From assembly GCF_900111235.1 (NCBI RefSeq), contig NZ_FOJI01000004.1:186001-250000 (forward strand): a stretch of 64,000 nt of DNA. The letters are read 5' to 3'. The position numbers and the translations under genes were made by a program. Source of the DNA: [Clostridium] fimetarium. GTDB lineage: Bacteria > Bacillota > Clostridia > Lachnospirales > Lachnospiraceae. This document shows, piece after piece, positions 1 through 9,200 of this stretch (position 1 is its first letter; the number at the start of each line of letters is the position of its first letter). The notes beneath the pieces were generated by a model. The model was not told where the DNA came from. It saw only the letters and a program-made list of their open reading frames with translations, and made no database searches.

Positions 1-600
1 AAAGATCTTGATGAAGGAGGAATAGATTCTTTTCATATTGACATAATGGATGGGCGTTATGTGCCGAATTATGCAATGTCACTTACTGATATGAAATATA
101 TTAGAAGTGCAACAACTAAACCACTGGACGTTCATTTAATGATTGAACATCCTAATAGCCATATAGACATTTTTACAAGGAATTTAAGCGCTGGTGATAC
201 AATTTACATACATCCTGAAGCAGAGTATAACCCTTCGACGGCGTTGCAGTATATTATTAATGCAGGAATGATACCTGGTATTGCAATAAATCCCGGAACG
301 AGTGTAGAAACTATTATGGAAATGCTACGCATTGTTCAAAAGGTACTTGTGATGTCTGTAAATCCTGGAAATGCAGGTCAAATGTATTTGCCATATGTGG
401 GCAAGAAAATAACGAAGCTTCTCTCTTTAAAAGATGAAATGGAATTTGATATTTATTGGGATGGAGCATGCAGTGCTGAAAAAATCCAGGAGTATGCGCC
501 GAAAGGAGTAAATGGATTTGTGTTGGGAACTACTTTGCTTTTTGGAAAAGAAAGACCTTATGGGGAGATCATCAAAGATATAAGGGAACTAAAATTATAA
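1..600 (+). CDS. Ribulose-phosphate / allulose-6-phosphate 3-epimerase family protein (5' partial)
   Basis: The reading frame is open from base 1, so the N-terminus lies outside the window. The visible 199 codons form most of a TIM-barrel pentose/hexulose-phosphate epimerase. Family motifs are HIDIMDG, with the first metal and acid residues, VHLMIEHP with the second histidine, a phosphate-binding VNPGNAGQ loop, and WDGACS, where the catalytic Asp sits. The HIDIMDG form resembles allulose-6-phosphate 3-epimerase (AlsE) as much as Rpe. A dehydrogenase resembling galactitol-1-phosphate dehydrogenase starts 56 bases downstream, so I infer a sugar or alditol catabolic operon rather than the housekeeping pentose phosphate gene. 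The exact substrate cannot be read from the sequence. Confidence 0.85.
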   Translation, partial: KDLDEGGIDSFHIDIMDGRYVPNYAMSLTDMKYIRSATTKPLDVHLMIEHPNSHIDIFTRNLSAGDTIYIHPEAEYNPSTALQYIINAGMIPGIAINPGTSVETIMEMLRIVQKVLVMSVNPGNAGQMYLPYVGKKITKLLSLKDEMEFDIYWDGACSAEKIQEYAPKGVNGFVLGTTLLFGKERPYGEIIKDIRELKL

Positions 601-656
601 CGTAGACAGTAATGAAAAGGCTCCAGTTATTGATAGAGGTCGAAATGAGGAAACAA

Positions 657-1706
657 ATGAAAGCATACGTATTAAATGCAATAAACCAACTAGATTTTAC
701 GGAAACTCCAATTCCAACAATAAATGCTTCTCAAGTGCTTGTAGAAGTGAAAGCAGCAGGAATTTGTGGTTCAGATATTCCACGCATATATGAAACAGGG
801 ACATATAGATATCCAACAATACCGGGTCATGAATTTTCAGGTGTTGTTAAAGCGGTTGGTAATCATGACAAATCATCTGATTGGATTGGAAAAAGAGTTG
901 GTGTTTTTCCTTTGATTCCATGCCAGAAATGTTGCGCTTGCAAGAAAAAACTATATGAAATGTGCAGAAATTACAATTATTTGGGATCTCGTTGCGATGG
1001 TGGATTTGCAGAGTATGTGGCCGTCCCAGAATGGAATCTGATTCAATTGCCAGATGAAGTCAGCTTTGAAGATGCAGCAATGTTAGAACCTGCAGCTGTA
1101 GCGTTACATTCACTCCGTAGGGTACAGCTTTCGCAAAATATGACGGTTGCAGTGCTTGGCCTTGGTATGATTGGATTGTTGATTGTACAATGGATCGCAG
1201 CACTTGGAATTGAGAACGTATATGCCACTGGGCATCACAAAGAGCATGGCGAATTAATGAAATCGGTAGGAAAACACACTTATGCTTACTACGATGCTCA
1301 CAACCAAAATGTTGAAAAATGGTTATTGGAAGAGACAGGTGGAACAGGCGTTGATTTAGTTATTGATTGCGCTGGTTTTTCCCAGACACTTACAGAAGCA
1401 TTAAATGTTGTAAGCCCTGGTGGACAGATTTTAGTAGTGGGCAATCCTCATTCTGATATGATTTTACCCAAAGAAAGTTATTGGAAATTATTACGGAATC
1501 AGATTACAATTACGGGTAGCTGGAATTCTACATTTAATCACCAAAAGGATGACGACTGGCATAAGGTTTTGGAAGCATGTAAGGAAGGTAAAATAGATTT
1601 AAATAAAATAATTTCCCACCGGTTGCCATTTTCGGATTTAGAAAAAGGGCTTGATATTATGTATAATAAAACAGAATATAGAAATAAAATAATAATTGTC
1701 AGATGA
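657..1706 (+). CDS. Zinc-dependent alcohol dehydrogenase, galactitol-1-phosphate 5-dehydrogenase-like
   Basis: This 349-residue medium-chain dehydrogenase/reductase has the catalytic zinc Cys in ICGSD, the GHEFSG motif, and a structural-zinc lobe with four cysteines (CxxCxxCx7C near residue 87). Its Rossmann nucleotide-binding loop is GLGMIG. The runs CGSDIPRIYETG, LGSRCDGGFAEY and GSWNSTF recall GatD-type enzymes, which oxidise galactitol-1-phosphate to tagatose-6-phosphate. I chose ATG 657 because GAGG lies about 7 bases upstream and the family starts here; an in-frame ATG at 612 lacks this. It follows the epimerase closely, so both probably serve one sugar-phosphate pathway. Polyol specificity is inferred. 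Confidence 0.85.
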   Translation: MKAYVLNAINQLDFTETPIPTINASQVLVEVKAAGICGSDIPRIYETGTYRYPTIPGHEFSGVVKAVGNHDKSSDWIGKRVGVFPLIPCQKCCACKKKLYEMCRNYNYLGSRCDGGFAEYVAVPEWNLIQLPDEVSFEDAAMLEPAAVALHSLRRVQLSQNMTVAVLGLGMIGLLIVQWIAALGIENVYATGHHKEHGELMKSVGKHTYAYYDAHNQNVEKWLLEETGGTGVDLVIDCAGFSQTLTEALNVVSPGGQILVVGNPHSDMILPKESYWKLLRNQITITGSWNSTFNHQKDDDWHKVLEACKEGKIDLNKIISHRLPFSDLEKGLDIMYNKTEYRNKIIIVR

Positions 1707-1840
1707 TAAATATGTATAGATATTTTTTTGTGATTTTTCTTCTTTTACAGTTTATATTGACTGCACAAATTCTTACATTTTTAGTTGTTTATGGTATTTG
1801 CGTAATTTATGAAATAAGGTTCCTGTCAATTCAAAAATAG
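1703..1840 (+). CDS. Possible small hydrophobic protein (45 aa)
   Basis: An ATG overlaps the stop codon of the preceding dehydrogenase (ATGA arrangement) and opens 45 codons rich in Phe, Ile, Leu and Val, which could form one or two membrane segments. There is no clear ribosome site, so expression would need translational coupling. I recognise no family. It may be a chance reading frame in AT-rich DNA. Confidence 0.22.
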   Translation: MINMYRYFFVIFLLLQFILTAQILTFLVVYGICVIYEIRFLSIQK

Positions 1841-2161
1841 TTTGGAATTTTATTAGTTATTTTCCTTTGTATTTAACGTTGAACAAGTTAAAAAAATCCT
1901 GCTAAAACTTCCCTATATCATAAATGAGATCAAAATATTTCAATAATATAAAAAAGTTACTTATTATATATGAAGGCTAACCTTGAATTGTTAGGTGTGG
2001 CCTTCGTTTAAGAAATTACTAAGATATTTAGGTTAAAAATATTTTGGCTATTATTTTATATATTTCACATATATACAAAAATAAGTTAAATCCCCTTGCA
2101 TTCCACCCCTCACCATGTTACACTATCTCAATAAGTGTATTCAAATTTATTGAAAAAAATA
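1841..2161. other. Intergenic region with one bulged hairpin
   Basis: No convincing gene is seen. Around 1971-2010 the arms GAAGGC and GCCTTC can pair, with an inner TAAC/GTTA step, to form a bulged hairpin. It lacks a strong T-run, so termination of the upstream operon here is uncertain. The rest is AT-rich up to the rpmG promoter. Confidence 0.4.
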
Positions 2162-2190
2162 TTGACGATACACACTAGGTGTGCTATATT
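2162..2190 (+). promoter_or_regulatory. Sigma-A-type promoter for rpmG-secE-nusG
   Basis: TTGACG at 2162-2167 and TATATT at 2185-2190 are separated by 17 bases. This is the only good promoter ahead of rpmG, leaving a leader of roughly 130 nt that contains a three-copy repeat. Confidence 0.75.
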
Positions 2191-2238
2191 AGACTAGCTA
2201 CGGAAGAGGTCTTTTTTTTATGCCTAAAAAGCCTAAAA

Positions 2239-2300
2239 TGTGTTCAAAAACATAAATAATGTGTTCAAAAACACAAAAAACGTGTTAAAAACATAAAAAA
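2239..2300 (+). repeat. Three tandem 20-21 bp repeats in the rpmG leader
   Basis: Units at 2239-2259, 2260-2280 and 2281-2300 share a core of TGTGTT(C)AAAAACAYAAA. GTGTT and AACAC within units can form weak stems. The array sits between the promoter and the ribosome site. Confidence 0.7.
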
Positions 2301-2329
2301 TGAGTAGAATTAAAGTGGAGGTGGCAGTT

Positions 2330-2479
2330 GTGCGCGTAAAAATAACATTAGCATGTACTGAGTGTAAGCAGCGTAATTACAACACGACGAAGGATAAGAA
2401 AATGCATCCTGACAGAATGGAAACAAAGAAATATTGTAAGTTCTGTAAATCACACACATTACACAAGGAAACCAAGTAA
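2330..2479 (+). CDS. rpmG: 50S ribosomal protein L33
   Basis: This 49-codon gene encodes bacterial L33, a small zinc-ribbon protein of the large subunit near the E site. Two CxxC pairs, CTEC near residue 9 and CKFC near residue 36, are the zinc ligands, so this is the zinc-binding (C+) form. The start is GTG 2330, preceded by GGAGG at 2317-2321. secE follows after 24 bases and then nusG; rpmG-secE-nusG is the usual order in Firmicutes. Length and sequence fit the family with no oddity. Confidence 0.96.
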   Translation: MRVKITLACTECKQRNYNTTKDKKMHPDRMETKKYCKFCKSHTLHKETK

Positions 2480-2503
2480 TTTAATTACAGTGAGGTGAGA
2501 AAT

Positions 2504-2707
2504 ATGAGTGAAGCTGTTAAAGTAATAAAGCAGAAATCAAGCTGGTTCAAAGGTTTAAAGGCTGAATTTAGCAAAATAATTTGGCCAGATCAGAAATCAC
2601 TTACTAAAGAAACAATTGCTGTATTGGTTGTGTCCGTAATCTTAGGTTTAACAATATCTTTGTTGGATTTTATTATTAGATTCGGTATTGAATTCCTAGT
2701 AAAATAA
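2504..2707 (+). CDS. secE: Preprotein translocase subunit SecE
   Basis: This 67-residue protein is the short Gram-positive form of SecE, with a single transmembrane helix. A positively charged amphipathic N-terminal region containing the typical FKGLKAEFSKIIWP run precedes one membrane segment (about residues 40-60). SecE clamps the SecY channel in the cytoplasmic membrane; secY lies at 36394 in this window. I chose ATG 2504 because GAGGTGAG sits just upstream; a GTG at 2495 overlaps that site. nusG follows 15 bases later, so the genes are probably co-transcribed. Confidence 0.95.
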   Translation: MSEAVKVIKQKSSWFKGLKAEFSKIIWPDQKSLTKETIAVLVVSVILGLTISLLDFIIRFGIEFLVK

Positions 2708-2722
2708 GGTAAGGGTGATTAG

Positions 2723-3247
2723 ATGTCAGAAACAAATTGGTATGTTGTTCATACTTATTCTGGTTATGAGAATAAGGTAAAGGCAAACATCGAAAAAACA
2801 ATTGAAAACAGAAATCTTGAAGACCAGATTCTAGAGGTAACAGTACCTATGGAAATGGTTGTAGAAGTGAAAAATGGCGCAAAAAAGTCTGTTCTGAAAA
2901 AGATGTTTCCAGGATATGTTCTTGTAAACATGGTTATGAATGATGATACCTGGTATGTTGTAAGAAACACAAGGGGTGTCACAGGATTTGTTGGTCCTGG
3001 TTCAAAACCGGTACCTTTGACAGAAGAAGAAATGAAACCATTAGGAATTAACAAAACATCCAATGGAATTGTAATCCATGATTTTAAAGTCGGTGATATG
3101 GTAATGGTAACCGGCGGCGTATGGGAAAGCACAGTTGGAAAGATTAAGAACATTAATGATGGTAAGCAGATTATCACAATTAATGTAGATATGTTCGGTC
3201 GTGAAACTCCGGTTGAACTAAGCTTCTTGGAAGTGAAAAGATTGTAA
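2723..3247 (+). CDS. nusG: Transcription termination/antitermination factor NusG
   Basis: This 174-residue protein has the NusG N-terminal domain, recognisable from WYVVHTYSGYENKVK at the start and the MFPGYVLV strand, and a C-terminal KOW domain (FKVGDMVMVTGG onward, about residue 120). NusG binds the RNA polymerase clamp and modulates pausing, Rho action and coupling with ribosomes. Length is normal. It sits directly after secE, with the ribosomal stalk genes downstream, as in most bacteria. The roughly 110-nt gap to rplK contains a probable RNA leader, so rplK may be tuned separately. Confidence 0.97.
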   Translation: MSETNWYVVHTYSGYENKVKANIEKTIENRNLEDQILEVTVPMEMVVEVKNGAKKSVLKKMFPGYVLVNMVMNDDTWYVVRNTRGVTGFVGPGSKPVPLTEEEMKPLGINKTSNGIVIHDFKVGDMVMVTGGVWESTVGKIKNINDGKQIITINVDMFGRETPVELSFLEVKRL

Positions 3248-3356
3248 CATGTATAGTTCGTTTTGAACGGGCGTGGGAGAATTGTGATTTGCAGGCAAAT
3301 CGCTTTGCAATCAGGTTAATTCGCCAAATACCACATTATATTTAGGAGGTGCCACA
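3248..3356 (+). promoter_or_regulatory. Candidate RNA leader of rplK (GTGGGAG...ACCAC)
   Basis: The spacer carries CGTGGGAG at 3272-3279 and ATACCACA ending at 3335, just before the AGGAGGTG ribosome site. GTGG and CCAC can pair to close a domain that also holds a GATTTGC/GCAAATC hairpin. The same signature precedes rplA. I infer an autoregulatory leader, possibly bound by L1 or L11; no promoter was seen. Confidence 0.45.
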
Positions 3357-3782
3357 ATGGCAAAGAAGGTAACAGGATATATCAAATTACAGATTCCTGC
3401 TGGAAAAGCTACACCGGCTCCACCAGTTGGTCCAGCACTTGGACAGCATGGTGTAAACATTATGGAATTTACAAAACAATTTAACGCAAAAACATCAGAT
3501 CAAGAAGGAATGATTATTCCAGTTGTGATCACAGTTTATGCAGATAGAAGCTTTAGCTTCATAACAAAGACTCCACCTGCTGCAATTCTTCTTAAGAAGG
3601 CTTGCAACTTAAAATCAGGATCAGCAGTACCTAACAAGATTAAGGTTGCTACTATCACTAAGGCTGAGATTCAAAAGATCGCAGAAATTAAAATGCCTGA
3701 TTTAAATGCAGCATCTATCGAAACTGCTATTAGTATGATTAGCGGTACGGCTAGAAGTATGGGAATTACAGTAGTTGATTAA
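3357..3782 (+). CDS. rplK: 50S ribosomal protein L11
   Basis: This 141-residue protein is full-length L11. The N-terminal half contains [21 protein letters not shown] and the GVNIMEF segment, and the C-terminal half contains the rRNA-binding region ending in ARSMGI. L11 binds the 23S GTPase-associated centre together with L10 and L12, which are encoded just downstream. ATG 3357 follows AGGAGGTG. The order rplK-rplA-rplJ-rplL is conserved. No unusual residues are visible. Confidence 0.97.
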   Translation: MAKKVTGYIKLQIPAGKATPAPPVGPALGQHGVNIMEFTKQFNAKTSDQEGMIIPVVITVYADRSFSFITKTPPAAILLKKACNLKSGSAVPNKIKVATITKAEIQKIAEIKMPDLNAASIETAISMISGTARSMGITVVD

Positions 3783-4023
3783 TTAGATATGTGGGAGGAA
3801 AATGCGTTGCATGCAACGCATGAAAGCAAATCGCTGACGCGATTTCTTTTGCTGACAAACAAAACGTATGAATTTAAAAACATGGCTGATAAGCATAGAT
3901 TAAGGGCATAACTTAATATGATGGTTAAAAGATATGAGATAAAGTTTTACTGAGTGAGTCAGTTAATTATAGGGCAGTGAAAAAGCTTGTCCCCTTCCGA
4001 TAATACCACTAGGAGGTTCAGAA
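3783..4023 (+). promoter_or_regulatory. Structured spacer / leader before rplA
   Basis: This 241-nt spacer starts with GTGGGAGG at 3791-3798 and ends with ATACCACT before AGGAGG, matching the rplK leader signature. In between are a perfect 20-bp palindrome beginning ATGCGTTGCA near 3803 and an AAATCGC/GCGATTT hairpin. It is far longer than a normal rplK-rplA gap. I infer an RNA control element; a species-specific insertion may account for the extra hairpins. Confidence 0.45.
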
Positions 4024-4719
4024 ATGAAAAGAGGAAAAAAATATGTTGAGTCGGCTAAGTTAATTAACCGCGCAACTTTATATGATGCTACAGAGGCAGT
4101 TTCTTTAGTAAAGAAATCAGCAGTAGCTAAATTTGACGAAACAATCGAAGCACATATCAGAACAGGCTGTGATGGACGTCATGCAGAACAACAGATTCGT
4201 GGAGCAGTTGTACTTCCTCACGGAACTGGTAAAAAAGTTAGAGTATTGGTTTTCGCTAAAGGCGATAAAGCTACAGAAGCAGAAGCTGCTGGCGCTGATT
4301 TCGTAGGTGGTGAAGAATTAATTCCTAAAATCCAAAATGAAAACTGGTTTGGATTTGATGTAGTTGTTGCTACTCCTGATATGATGGGTGTTGTTGGTCG
4401 TTTAGGACGTGTTCTTGGGCCTAAAGGGTTAATGCCTAATCCTAAAGCTGGTACAGTAACTATGGATGTAACAAAAGCAATTAATGATATCAAAGCTGGT
4501 AAAATTGAGTACAGACTTGATAAAACTAATATTATACATGTACCAATTGGTAAAGCATCATTTACTGAAGAACAATTAACAGACAATTTCCAAGCAATTA
4601 TGGGAGCACTCGTAAAGGCTAAACCAACAACATTAAAAGGACAGTATATGAAGAGCGTTGTTATTGCCTCTACAATGGGTCCTGGTGTTAAAGTTAGCCC
4701 AGCTAAATTTGTAGGTTAA
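4024..4719 (+). CDS. rplA: 50S ribosomal protein L1
   Basis: This 231-residue protein is full-length L1, which forms the mobile L1 stalk and helps release deacylated tRNA. The N-terminal [13 protein letters not shown], the [17 protein letters not shown] signature and the C-terminal MGPGVKV are all family features. In many bacteria L1 is also a translational repressor of its own operon, which would suit the unusual leaders before rplK and rplA. ATG 4024 has AGGAGG about 7 bases upstream. Immediately after the stop comes a new promoter for rplJ-rplL, so this gene may end the first transcription unit or read through. Confidence 0.97.
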   Translation: MKRGKKYVESAKLINRATLYDATEAVSLVKKSAVAKFDETIEAHIRTGCDGRHAEQQIRGAVVLPHGTGKKVRVLVFAKGDKATEAEAAGADFVGGEELIPKIQNENWFGFDVVVATPDMMGVVGRLGRVLGPKGLMPNPKAGTVTMDVTKAINDIKAGKIEYRLDKTNIIHVPIGKASFTEEQLTDNFQAIMGALVKAKPTTLKGQYMKSVVIASTMGPGVKVSPAKFVG

Positions 4720-4729
4720 TTATTTAAGA

Positions 4730-4758
4730 TTGACAATATTTTAATATGATAGTATACT
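4730..4758 (+). promoter_or_regulatory. Strong sigma-A promoter for rplJ-rplL
   Basis: TTGACA at 4730-4735 and TATACT at 4753-4758 are spaced by exactly 17 bases. It starts about 220 nt before rplJ, leaving room for the L10 leader and its terminator. Confidence 0.85.
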
Positions 4759-4764
4759 ATCGAA

Positions 4765-4900
4765 TATAACTGCCAAAGACAGTATGGTCCCGAGGATATA
4801 TCTTGGGTTAAAGGTAACACGCCTACCGAGGACAATAAACACTCAAGTTGAGATGATTTATTCAAGCCTTTCTGTCTAACAGAAAGGCTTTTTCTTGCTT
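4765..4900 (+). promoter_or_regulatory. Ribosomal protein L10 leader
   Basis: Between promoter and rplJ lies RNA with the L10-leader hallmarks ACTGCCAAAGACAGT and GCCTACCGAGGACAATAA, followed by a long hairpin and a T-run. In this family, L10-L12 complex binding to the kinked helix favours the terminator, giving feedback control. The identification rests on motif recognition and position. Confidence 0.8.
4864..4896 (+). terminator. Attenuator terminator in the L10 leader
   Basis: AAGCCTTTCTG (4864-4874) pairs perfectly with CAGAAAGGCTT (4880-4890) across a 5-base loop and is followed by Ts. It lies inside the transcribed leader, upstream of rplJ, so it acts as an attenuator rather than an operon end. 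Confidence 0.88.
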
Positions 4901-4980
4901 TCAGAAACTTGCGAAGCTCGCGACTGAAAGTATATAAGAAGGTTTAGGCAGATTCAAATCTAACAGGAGGTAATCAATTC

Positions 4981-5478
4981 ATGGCAAAAGTAGAACTTAA
5001 ACAACCAATCGTAGAAGAAATCACTAGCGCTCTTAAGGATGCTAAAGCAGCAGTTTTAGTTGACTATCGTGGTTTGACAGTTGAACAAGATACTCAGCTT
5101 CGTAAACAATTAAGAGAAGCAGGCATTGTATACAAAGTATACAAGAACACATTGGTGAATTTAGCAGTTAAAGGTACTGAGTTTGAAGCACTTGTTCCAC
5201 ACTTAGAAGGACCTACAGCAATTGCTATTTCAACAGAAGATGCTACAGCACCAGCAAGAATTTTATTCGAGTTCGCTAAAAAAGCTGACAAGCTTGAACT
5301 TAAAGCCGGCGTAATTAATGGTAATTATTATGGTCAAGAAGCAATTCAGATAATTGCTACTATTCCATCAAGAGAAATATTGCTTTCAAGATTGCTTGGA
5401 AGTATGTTATCACCTATTACAAACTTTGCTCGTGTTATCAAGCAAATCGCTGAAAAAGACGAAGAAGAAGTTGCGTAA
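4981..5478 (+). CDS. rplJ: 50S ribosomal protein L10
   Basis: This 165-residue L10 is the base of the L12 stalk. The N-terminal rRNA-binding domain includes VLVDYRGLTVEQDTQLRKQLREA, and the C-terminal helix that binds L12 dimers ends near residue 165 with an acidic tail. L10 and L12 recruit the translational GTPases EF-G and EF-Tu, encoded later in this window. ATG 4981 follows AGGAGG. rplL starts 54 bases later. Expression is very probably controlled by the attenuator just upstream. Confidence 0.97.
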   Translation: MAKVELKQPIVEEITSALKDAKAAVLVDYRGLTVEQDTQLRKQLREAGIVYKVYKNTLVNLAVKGTEFEALVPHLEGPTAIAISTEDATAPARILFEFAKKADKLELKAGVINGNYYGQEAIQIIATIPSREILLSRLLGSMLSPITNFARVIKQIAEKDEEEVA

Positions 5479-5532
5479 TAATTAAAATTTATTATTCGAA
5501 AATTAAAACAATTTGAAAAGGAGATCATAACA

Positions 5533-5892
5533 ATGACAACTCAAGAAATTATTGAAGTAATCAAAGGTTTATCAGTATTAGAATTAAATGAATTAGTAAA
5601 AGCATGTGAAGAAGAATTTGGCGTTTCAGCAGCAGCAGGTGTTGCAGGTCCAGCAGCAGCAGGCCCAGAAGTTGAAGAAAAAACAGAATTTGATGTAGAA
5701 TTAACAGAAGTTGGACCAAGCAAAGTTAAAGTAATCAAAGTAGTTCGTGAAATAACAGGCTTAGGCTTGAAAGAAGCGAAAGACTTAGTTGATGCAGCTC
5801 CAAAGACAGTTAAAGAAGCAGTTAACAAAGAAGAAGCTGAAGCAATCAAGATCAAACTTGAAACTGAAGGCGCTAAAGTTACTGTTAAGTAA
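5533..5892 (+). CDS. rplL: 50S ribosomal protein L7/L12
   Basis: This 119-residue protein has the dimerising N-terminal helices, an Ala/Gly/Pro-rich hinge (about residues 36-48, with VAGPAAAGP), and a C-terminal factor-binding domain containing [20 protein letters not shown]-type sequence. It is the multicopy stalk protein that contacts EF-G and EF-Tu. The AAAAGGAG site lies directly upstream. A terminator hairpin follows about 57 bases after the stop, before the rpoB promoter, so rplJ-rplL is a compact unit with possible readthrough into rpoBC. Confidence 0.97.
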   Translation: MTTQEIIEVIKGLSVLELNELVKACEEEFGVSAAAGVAGPAAAGPEVEEKTEFDVELTEVGPSKVKVIKVVREITGLGLKEAKDLVDAAPKTVKEAVNKEEAEAIKIKLETEGAKVTVK

Positions 5893-5948
5893 TTTTTGAC
5901 AAACGATTTATAGTAATTTTAACTTAATAAGAATACTTATTAATATAG

Positions 5949-5988
5949 AGAAGGGATGCAGACTAATATTGCTGTGCCCTTCTTTTTA
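5949..5988 (+). terminator. Intrinsic terminator after rplL
   Basis: AGAAGGG and CCCTTCT, with an additional GCA/TGC step nearer the loop, form a hairpin followed by TTTTT. It separates rplJ-rplL from the rpoB promoter. Confidence 0.75.
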
Positions 5989-6086
5989 ATTAATTGTTGA
6001 AACTATCTGTATAATATAGGAAAAAATGGAAACTATTGAAGAATGTGGTAATAATAAACAAATTTCAAATAAATGAATAAAAAGTG

Positions 6087-6115
6087 TTGACATGGATTAG
6101 GGATTATGCTACTAT
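6087..6115 (+). promoter_or_regulatory. Sigma-A promoter for rpoB-rpoC
   Basis: TTGACA at 6087-6092 and TACTAT at 6110-6115 are 17 bases apart. About 100 nt of leader follow before rpoB. The 5893-6219 gap otherwise holds only the rplL terminator and AT-rich sequence. Confidence 0.8.
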
Positions 6116-6219
6116 GGACAATGCACTATTGTGGTGCGAATATGCCGTTATACGGATGGTCGCATTTGTAATAATAATTTAAATTATATATAAAAATAAG
6201 CACAAGGGGTGAAACGTCA

Positions 6220-9200
6220 ATGGAAAAAAACAGAATACGTCCAAAGAAATTCGGTAAAAATGTAAGAATGAGCTACTCAAGACAGAAAGAAGTACTTGGA
6301 ATGCCGAACCTTATTGAAGTCCAGAAGGATTCTTACCAATGGTTTCTAGACGAAGGTCTCAAAGAAGTTTTTTATGATATCTCTCCAATCGCGGACTACA
6401 GTGGACATTTAAGTCTTGAATTCGTAGATTTCGTATTATGTGAAGACGATGTCAAATATTCTATTGAAGAATGTAAGGAAAGAGATGCTACTTATGCAGC
6501 GCCTTTAAAAGTTAAAGTAAGACTTTACAACAAAGAAAATGATGAAATTAGCGAACATGAAATATTCATGGGCGATTTACCACTTATGACGGCTACAGGT
6601 ACCTTCGTAATTAACGGCGCAGAAAGAGTTATTGTTAGCCAGTTAGTACGTTCTCCTGGAATATATTATGATTTACAGCACGACAAAATTGGAAAGGAAT
6701 TGTATTCAGCTACAGTGATTCCTAATCGTGGAGCATGGTTAGAATACGAAACAGATTCTAATGATGTATTTTATGTACGTGTAGATAGAACAAGAAAAGT
6801 CCCTGTTACTGTACTTATTAGAGCCCTTGGCTTTGGTAGTAATGCAGAAATTATTGACTTATTTGGCGAAGAACCTAAAATACTTGCAACAATAGAAAAA
6901 GATACTTCTGATAACTATCAGGACGGTCTTTTAGAGCTTTACAAAAAAATAAGACCAGGTGAACCACTTTCAGTAGATAGTGCAGAAAGCCTTATTAACA
7001 GTATGTTTTTTGATGCTAGAAGATATGATTTAGCCAAAGTAGGTAGATATAAGTTTAATAAAAAACTTTCATTTAGAAACAGAATTACTGGACATATTTT
7101 AGCTGAAGATGTAGTCGATAAATCTACTGGTGAAGTCCTTGCTGAAGCAGGAGCTACATTGACAAGAGAGTCTGCAACTGCAATTCAAGATGCGGCTAGT
7201 CCATATGTATTCATTCAGCATGAAGATAGAAAAGTCAAAGTTCTTTCCAATATGATGGTTGATATTACGAAATGGGTTGACATAACAAAAGAAGAAGCTA
7301 AAAAGTTAGGAATCGGCGAGACCGTATTCTATCCTATTTTGCACCAAATCATAGAAGAAAATGAAGATCTTGATTCTATTAAGGAAGCAATTAAGAAAAA
7401 TGTTAGTGATTTAATTCCAAAGCACGTTACTGTTGAAGATATTATTGCTTCAATTAATTATAATTTACATTTAGAGTACAATGTCGGTAATATGGATGAT
7501 ATCGATCATTTGGGCAACAGACGTATTAGAGCTGTTGGTGAACTTCTTCAAAACCAGTATAGAATTGGTTTGTCAAGAATGGAACGTGTTGTTAGAGAAA
7601 GAATGACAACGCAAGACTTAAATGGTGTGTCTCCTCAGTCATTGATTAATATTAAGCCAGTAACTGCAGCTGTTAAAGAGTTCTTTGGTAGTTCTCAGTT
7701 GTCACAGTTTATGGATCAGAATAACCCACTTGGTGAGTTAACACATAAGAGACGTCTTTCAGCATTGGGCCCTGGTGGTTTGTCAAGAGATCGTGCTGGA
7801 TTTGAAGTTCGAGATGTTCATTATACTCATTATGGAAGAATGTGCCCTATTGAAACACCAGAAGGTCCTAATATCGGTTTAATTAACTCACTTGCTACAT
7901 ATGCAAGAATTAACGAATATGGATTTATTGAAGCACCTTATCGTTTGGTTGATAGAACAGATGCTAAGAATCCCAAAGTTACAGATAATGTTAGATATCT
8001 TACTGCAGATGAAGAAGATGATTATTATATTGCACAAGCAAATGCGGAATTAGATGATGAAGGTCATTTTGTTAGAAATTCAGTTGCAGGTCGTTTTAGA
8101 GAAGAGACTTCAGAATTTGAAAAGATTAAGATAGATATGATGGATGTATCACCTAAGATGGTATTTTCCGTTGCAACATCTATGATTCCTTTCCTTGAAA
8201 ATGATGATGCGAATCGTGCACTTATGGGATCAAACATGCAACGTCAGGCAGTGCCTCTTTTGACTACAGAAGCTCCTGTTATAGGAACTGGTATGGAAAG
8301 CAAAGCAGCGTTTGATTCAGGAGTATGTATTATTGCAAAAGAAGACGGAATAGTTGAATATTCAACTTCAAAAGAAATCATCATTAGAAAAAGTGACGGA
8401 AATAAAGATGTATATAGACTTACAAAGTTCTCTAGAAGTAATCAGAGTAACTGTTACAATCAAAGACCTATTGTGTACAAAGGTGATAAAGTTACCAAAG
8501 GTGAAGTTATAGCCGATGGTCCATCAACTGCAAATGGTGAAATTGCATTAGGAAAGAATCCATTGATCGGATTTATGACTTGGGAAGGTTATAACTACGA
8601 GGATGCTGTACTTCTTAGTGAAAGATTAGTTCAGGACGATGTTTATACATCGATTCATATTGAAGAATACGAAACAGATTCAAGAGATACAAAGCTAGGA
8701 CCTGAAGATATCACAAGAGATGTTCCAGGAGTAGGTCCTGATGCACTTAAAGACCTTGATGAGAGAGGTATTATAAGAATAGGTGCAGAAGTTCGTGCAG
8801 GTGATATTTTGGTTGGTAAAGTAACGCCTAAGGGTGAAACTGAACTTACAGCTGAAGAAAGACTTCTCCGTGCAATTTTCGGTGAAAAAGCTAGAGAAGT
8901 TAGAGATACATCACTTAAAGTTCCTCATGGTGAATACGGTATCGTCGTAGACGCTAAAGTGTTTACAAGAGAAAACGGTGATGACTTAGCTCCTGGTGTT
9001 AATGAAACAGTTCGTATCTATATCGCTCAGAAGAGAAAAATCTCTGTTGGTGATAAGATGGCTGGACGTCATGGTAATAAGGGTGTAGTTTCAAGGATTC
9101 TTCCAGTAGAAGATATGCCATTCCTTCCTAATGGTAGACCACTTGATATTGTATTAAATCCACTTGGTGTTCCATCTCGTATGAACATTGGACAGGTACT

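Noticed and set aside
4218-4586. Minus-strand frame opposite rplA, and similar frames opposite other ribosomal and polymerase genes
   Set aside because: These are shadows of strongly coding forward genes, without ribosome sites or recognisable products.
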